Below, in pieces: positions 60,590-64,000 of a DNA stretch of 64,000 nucleotides. A model generated the notes under the pieces. The model did not search any database. It was not told the origin of the DNA and worked only from the letters and a program-made list of their open reading frames with translations. Positions within the stretch are counted from its first letter, which is position 1; the number at the start of each line of letters is the position of its first letter. The translations under genes and the position numbers were made by a program. Source of the stretch: Lewinellaceae bacterium (lineage in GTDB: Bacteria > Bacteroidota > Bacteroidia > Chitinophagales > Saprospiraceae); assembly GCA_020636075.1 (NCBI GenBank), contig JACJYO010000005.1, forward strand, positions 248,001 through 312,000, written 5' to 3'.

Positions 60590-61144
60590 CTATTGCAGTT
60601 CCTGAATTTTTGCAAACACCTCCAGCTCGTCTCCGGGGCGAAATCCCTTGTGATGATATGCCAGTTTCCCGTTTTTATCAAAGATGAATACCTGGGGCAG
60701 CCCATTGAGGCCGCCATTCGGCATTACATTCCGGAAAAGCCGGTCTCGATCCCAGTACACTTCAAACGGGAATTGTTTTTCCCGGGCAATTTCGGCAATC
60801 TGGCGGAAGCGTTGCGGAAAGTCAATAGAGATAGCCAGCATACGGAAGTCGGCCTTTTTTTGCCATTCGGCGTAGTTGGCGGTATAGGTGGCAAGCTCGC
60901 GGTGACATGGTTTGCAGGTAGTCAGCCAAAAGGCAATTACCGTAGGTTTTTTCTTTTTCTTGGGAATGGCCAATACATCCTTGGTGTTCGACTCCGTGGT
61001 ACTGTCCATATCGAGCAACGGAATGTTGTAAGGGTAAATGGTATCGAGCGGGTAATTATTAACCCGGATATGATACGTAGTTTTTTGTGCAAACAGCGAG
61101 CCTGCAAACAGAGCAAAAGCGGCAAAAAGCAAGCGATTTTTCAT
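60590..61144 (-). CDS. Exported TlpA-like thioredoxin-fold protein
   Basis: A 184-residue protein with signal MKNRLLFAAFALFAGSLFAQ. The thioredoxin domain has the active site FWLTTCKPCHREL (CKPC) and cis-Pro region LNGLPQVFIFDKNGKL. A basic stretch (KKKKKP) precedes the domain. Likely periplasmic thiol-disulfide reductase; substrate unknown. It shares the fold but not the N-terminal domain of the thioredoxin-like gene at 28888. No terminator separates it from the convergent gene. Confidence 0.9.
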   Translation of the reverse strand: MKNRLLFAAFALFAGSLFAQKTTYHIRVNNYPLDTIYPYNIPLLDMDSTTESNTKDVLAIPKKKKKPTVIAFWLTTCKPCHRELATYTANYAEWQKKADFRMLAISIDFPQRFRQIAEIAREKQFPFEVYWDRDRLFRNVMPNGGLNGLPQVFIFDKNGKLAYHHKGFRPGDELEVFAKIQELQ

Positions 61145-61333
61145 GACAAGTGTTAAAGTTTGTGCAAAGTAACAACCCCGGCGAATTTTATTTGGCATGC
61201 CATGTGACGTCTGAAAAAGTTTAACGTCCCATTAACGGTTTAAAAGAAAAAGGCGGCGTGTGTCACTGGTTTTTTGTCTCTTTGTGACTGCATAAAATGC
61301 GATTGTAAACCAGTTTAAGCACCTGCCTGCCTC

Positions 61334-61936
61334 TTGACCAAGGTTAAAACATCTGCCAATGTACTGTCCGGAGTTTCCGACAGCGAGTTGATTGCGCGCT
61401 ATCTGAAGGAACAAAATCCGGATTATTTTACTGTGCTGTACCGGCGGTACGGAGGTAAGGTGTTCGCCAAATGTATTTCGATGTTGGGCGACGAAGCCCT
61501 GGCGCATGATGCCGTTCAGGATATTTTTGTCAAGGTATACCTGAACCTATCGCGCTTCAACGAAAAGTCTTCATTCTCTACGTGGTTGTATTCCATATCG
61601 TACAACTTTTGTATTGACTTAATCCGCAAAAAGAAAAAAATACCCGTACTGCTGGCCGACGATGTCAGCCGCATTGGCGATGAAGCAGAGATTGACATTC
61701 CCGACAGTGTGCTGCTCGAAATGAAGCACGACCGGCTTGAAAAGGTGTTGGCGGAATTGCCTGAAGGTGATCGGATAATTTTGCTGATGAAGTACATGGA
61801 TGATATGTCTATCAAAGATATTGCCGAATTTTTTCAAAAGACCGAAAGTGCGATCAAAATGCAGATCATGCGGGCCAAACAAAAGGCCCAAACGGTCTAT
61901 GATGATTTATATGCCTCCGACCCAATTGAATCTTAA
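61334..61936 (+). CDS. ECF-type RNA polymerase sigma factor
   Basis: A 200-residue sigma-70 family protein. Region 2 is residues ~15-85 (DSELIARYLKEQNPDYFTVL, AHDAVQDIFVKVYLNLSRF, FSTWLYSISYNFCIDLIRKK); region 4 is ~130-190 (LAELPEGDRIILLMKYMDDM, IAEFFQKTESAIKMQIMRAK). The start must be non-ATG: an in-frame stop lies at 61316-61318 and the first ATG is at residue 50, inside region 2. TTG at 61334 is the best start. No classical anti-sigma gene is next to it, but a small protein follows 44 bp downstream. Confidence 0.92.
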   Translation: MTKVKTSANVLSGVSDSELIARYLKEQNPDYFTVLYRRYGGKVFAKCISMLGDEALAHDAVQDIFVKVYLNLSRFNEKSSFSTWLYSISYNFCIDLIRKKKKIPVLLADDVSRIGDEAEIDIPDSVLLEMKHDRLEKVLAELPEGDRIILLMKYMDDMSIKDIAEFFQKTESAIKMQIMRAKQKAQTVYDDLYASDPIES

Positions 61937-61980
61937 TTTTTTTTATTCGTAAAAACCGATTTCTAAACAGGATGAAATGA

Positions 61981-62244
61981 ATGGCAACGCGACACAATAG
62001 TTTTAAAGACCTGGAGGCAAAATGGGAGGCCAGCTTACCTCCCGAACTCGAGCGCAGGGTATCCAGCCATGCCGCCAATATGGCCGTATTTGGGCGGGTA
62101 GTGGAAGTGTTTGTGCCCAATGCACTGGAGGCTGTTTTCCATATGATTGGCGGCAGCGATAACGATGGACCGGCACCCGACCTCATTCCGGGGCGCAGGC
62201 CGGAGCCGGAAGAATGGCCCGACTGGCGAAAGCCCCCACGCTAA
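61981..62244 (+). CDS. Small soluble protein downstream of the sigma factor
   Basis: An 87-residue protein. An amphipathic helical first half (NSFKDLEAKWEASLPPELER, ANMAVFGRVVEVFVP) is followed by a Pro/Gly-rich tail (APDLIPGRRPEPEEWPDW). No TM helix and no zinc-binding Cys, so it is not a classical anti-sigma factor, although its position 44 bp after the sigma gene invites the idea. Immediately upstream sits a two-codon ORF, ATG AAA TGA, ending one base before the ATG. Unrecognised family. Confidence 0.65.
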   Translation: MATRHNSFKDLEAKWEASLPPELERRVSSHAANMAVFGRVVEVFVPNALEAVFHMIGGSDNDGPAPDLIPGRRPEPEEWPDWRKPPR

Positions 62245-62296
62245 TAGCCGAAAACCAACGGCAAAAAGCTAACAGCCAAACAACAATCTTCAGTCC

Positions 62297-63154
62297 ATGG
62301 ATTTTTTTGAAAAAATTAAAGACGGCATTTTCACCGAATTAGTCTCCCGCTTTTCGGAAGCTGCCCCCAAACTGCTTTTTGCGCTGTTGATCCTGATCAT
62401 CGGCAGGATCATTTCCGGCTTTCTGCGCCGGCTGGTTCGGCGGGTACTTGCAGGCTTGCAGGTGGATCGCCTGGCCGAGCGGCTCAACGACATTGACCTG
62501 GTTCAACGCAGCGGAATGAAAATCCAGATTTCCACGGTGGTTGCACAAATGATCTATTTCGTGCTGATGCTCGGGTTCATCATTTTTGCCACCGATATGC
62601 TGGGTATTCCGGCAATCACCGACATGGTTCGCGATGTGATTGACTACCTGCCTGCGCTGTTTTCGGCCTTTGTTCTGTTCTTACTCGGCCTGTTTTTGGC
62701 CGACATGATCCGGGGTATCGTACTGACCACTTGCCAAAGTATGGGCATTCCGTCGGCAAAGATGATCGCCACTGCCGTGTTTTATTTCCTGTTTATCACC
62801 ATCGCGGTCAGTGCGCTTTCTCAGGCAAAAATCAGCACCGGTTTCATTGCATCCAACCTGACTGTGGTGATCGGCGCATTGGCTCTGGCCTTTGCGGTTG
62901 GTTACGGCCTTGCTTCGCGCGATCTGGTAGCCAACTATCTGGCCGGCCATTATAATCGCAACAAAGTCCGCGTCGGCGACGAAATTGAAATAGACGGTGC
63001 AAGAGGCAAAGTGGTGATGATCGATTCAACGTCGCTGATCCTGCAAACAGCCGAAAGGGCCATCATCGTGCCCCTGAGCAAAATGACGACTGAAAAAGTA
63101 GAAGTCTTTTATCCGGATGGCCAGGACGATCATCTCATTCCACCCGAAGTGTAA
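62297..63154 (+). CDS. MscS-family small-conductance mechanosensitive channel
   Basis: A 285-residue inner-membrane protein. TM segments at ~20-38 (LLFALLILIIGRIISGF), ~72-95, ~115-140 (PALFSAFVLFLLGLFLADM) and ~155-178, then the pore-lining TM3-like helix with small residues (VVIGALALAFAVGYGLASRD) and the MscS beta domain (NKVRVGDEIEIDGARGKVVM, SLILQTAERAIIVPLSKM). Releases solutes on osmotic downshock. The C-terminal alpha/beta domain is short, as in many MscS-like proteins. It follows the small protein by 52 bp. Confidence 0.92.
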   Translation: MDFFEKIKDGIFTELVSRFSEAAPKLLFALLILIIGRIISGFLRRLVRRVLAGLQVDRLAERLNDIDLVQRSGMKIQISTVVAQMIYFVLMLGFIIFATDMLGIPAITDMVRDVIDYLPALFSAFVLFLLGLFLADMIRGIVLTTCQSMGIPSAKMIATAVFYFLFITIAVSALSQAKISTGFIASNLTVVIGALALAFAVGYGLASRDLVANYLAGHYNRNKVRVGDEIEIDGARGKVVMIDSTSLILQTAERAIIVPLSKMTTEKVEVFYPDGQDDHLIPPEV

Positions 63155-63256
63155 TAGTAAAACGGACTTGATTTATACCCCGTTCAGACAATTCCCCGAT
63201 TCTAAACTACTTGGGCGAACTGTTTTTTTAGCCCGGTTAAATCCTTTTCTATACGT

Positions 63257-64000
63257 ATGCGCTTATTCGTTTTAACACTCGCTTTTTTGGTTTCACTGGG
63301 CACGCTGAATGCTCAGGATACCACCTGGACCTACACCGGCGGCATTGGTCTCGACCTTGGCGGCCTCGGTATCATTAACCCCCGCGTAGGCAGTGGCAAC
63401 GGCCGGTTTGGCATTGGCGGCCTGGGCTCTTTCTCCGCTAATCACAAAACCGATAACGCCTTCTGGAACAACCAGATTAGCCTCCAACTCTCGCTCCAAC
63501 GCCTGGGGCGCACTTCGACTACCCAACCCGACGGTTTTCAAAAAAACCTCGATGTGCTGCGCCTGGCATCCACCTATGGTTATAAGATCGGCGGTGAAAA
63601 ATGGTATGTTTCGGCAGACCTGTTGGCGCAAACGCAGTTGCTCAAAACCTATAAAAGCAACTATCTGACACCGCAAACTATCGACGGGAATGCCGATGTA
63701 TTGTTGTCGAAAATTTTCTCGCCGGCATTGATCCAGTTTTCTCCCGGAATCACCTACAAACCAAACAGTCACCTCACTTTCCAATACTCCCCGGTGGCCG
63801 TCCGATTCATCTATGTGGCCGACGATTCGCTGGCCAGACTCGACATCCACGGCAACGATGTTACCCGGGATGCCAACGGCACCATTACCGAGGTAAAAAA
63901 CAGCTTCCTGGGTCTGGGCTCCGAATTGGTAGGGCGCTATGAAAATAAATATTTCAACGACCGGTTTTCAACCACCTCTACCCTGCGCCTGTTTTCCAAT
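63257..64000 (+). CDS. DUF3078-type outer-membrane protein (partial, runs off the window)
   Basis: At least 248 residues with no stop before the end of the window. Signal MRLFVLTLAFLVSLGTLNAQ precedes a run of amphipathic beta strands (WTYTGGIGLDLGGLGIINPR, FWNNQISLQLSLQRLG, LRLASTYGYKIGGEKWYVS, HLTFQYSPVAVRFIYV) that match the DUF3078 family, common in Bacteroidota and likely an outer-membrane barrel. The ATG at 63257 is the only start fitting the signal. Function unknown. Confidence 0.85.
   Translation, partial: MRLFVLTLAFLVSLGTLNAQDTTWTYTGGIGLDLGGLGIINPRVGSGNGRFGIGGLGSFSANHKTDNAFWNNQISLQLSLQRLGRTSTTQPDGFQKNLDVLRLASTYGYKIGGEKWYVSADLLAQTQLLKTYKSNYLTPQTIDGNADVLLSKIFSPALIQFSPGITYKPNSHLTFQYSPVAVRFIYVADDSLARLDIHGNDVTRDANGTITEVKNSFLGLGSELVGRYENKYFNDRFSTTSTLRLFSN

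Overview
The window is about 52% G+C and dense with genes (47 credible genes plus one possible fragment). It comes from a free-living member of the Bacteroidota, most likely the Saprospiria (Saprospira/Haliscomenobacter/Lewinella type). The evidence is four very large secreted proteins ending in a type IX secretion (T9SS) sorting domain, an 11-repeat SprB-type protein, a type III glutamine synthetase, a LytTR regulator, DUF1684, DUF2911, DUF3078 and DUF7619 family proteins, near-absence of Shine-Dalgarno sites, and upstream elements of the Bacteroidota -7 form TAnnTTTG before a dozen genes. No rRNA, tRNA, CRISPR array, prophage or transposase gene was recognised.

Layout. 1-9 kb: a 1365-residue T9SS protein, a DEAD-box RNA helicase with a DbpA-type RNA-binding tail, an orphan Avd-like four-helix-bundle protein, a serine beta-lactamase-like hydrolase and a divergent GlxA/AraC regulator. 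9-20 kb: two more T9SS proteins around a DUF2911/TPR protein, a DinB protein, a membrane LytTR regulator, a divergent membrane adenylate/guanylate cyclase and a fructosamine-kinase-like enzyme. 19-27 kb: a plus-strand run with an unknown helical protein, a methyltransferase tightly followed by a lipoprotein of the amino-acid-binding type, small proteins, a second methyltransferase and an S9 glutamyl-endopeptidase-like peptidase. 27-39 kb: a GH3-like adenylating enzyme, a thioredoxin-like protein, GSIII, a tricorn-type protease and an esterase. 39-51 kb: a Methyltransf_32 protein, MacB/FtsX permease, DUF1684 protein, POT peptide transporter, LigA, a membrane-anchored HEPN-like protein, a cold-shock protein with a long leader, and a B12-binding radical SAM protein. 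51-64 kb: the SprB-repeat protein, dCTP deaminase, CoA-binding protein, a DinB/GNAT/PHP operon, an Ig-like lipoprotein, a TlpA-like protein, an ECF sigma factor with a small protein and MscS channel downstream, and a DUF3078 protein cut by the window end.

How it fits together. The recurring theme is an envelope-centred, proteolytic and peptide-using lifestyle: secreted T9SS proteins, three predicted extracytoplasmic hydrolases (S9, tricorn/S41, esterase), a proton-coupled peptide importer, and GSIII for nitrogen assimilation. The rest is housekeeping (LigA, Dcd) and signalling (LytTR, cyclase, ECF sigma).

The least explained signals are: a roughly 155-bp MITE-like element in two inverted copies (12845-12999 and 33497-33653); other palindromes of the same build at gene 3' ends; an orphan Avd-like protein of the kind used by diversity-generating retroelements but with no reverse transcriptase in view; a membrane-anchored protein with an R-x4-H HEPN motif; and a possible 240-nt leader before the cold-shock gene. 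I see no complete new multi-gene system; the Avd orphan and the MITE-like family are the best leads.
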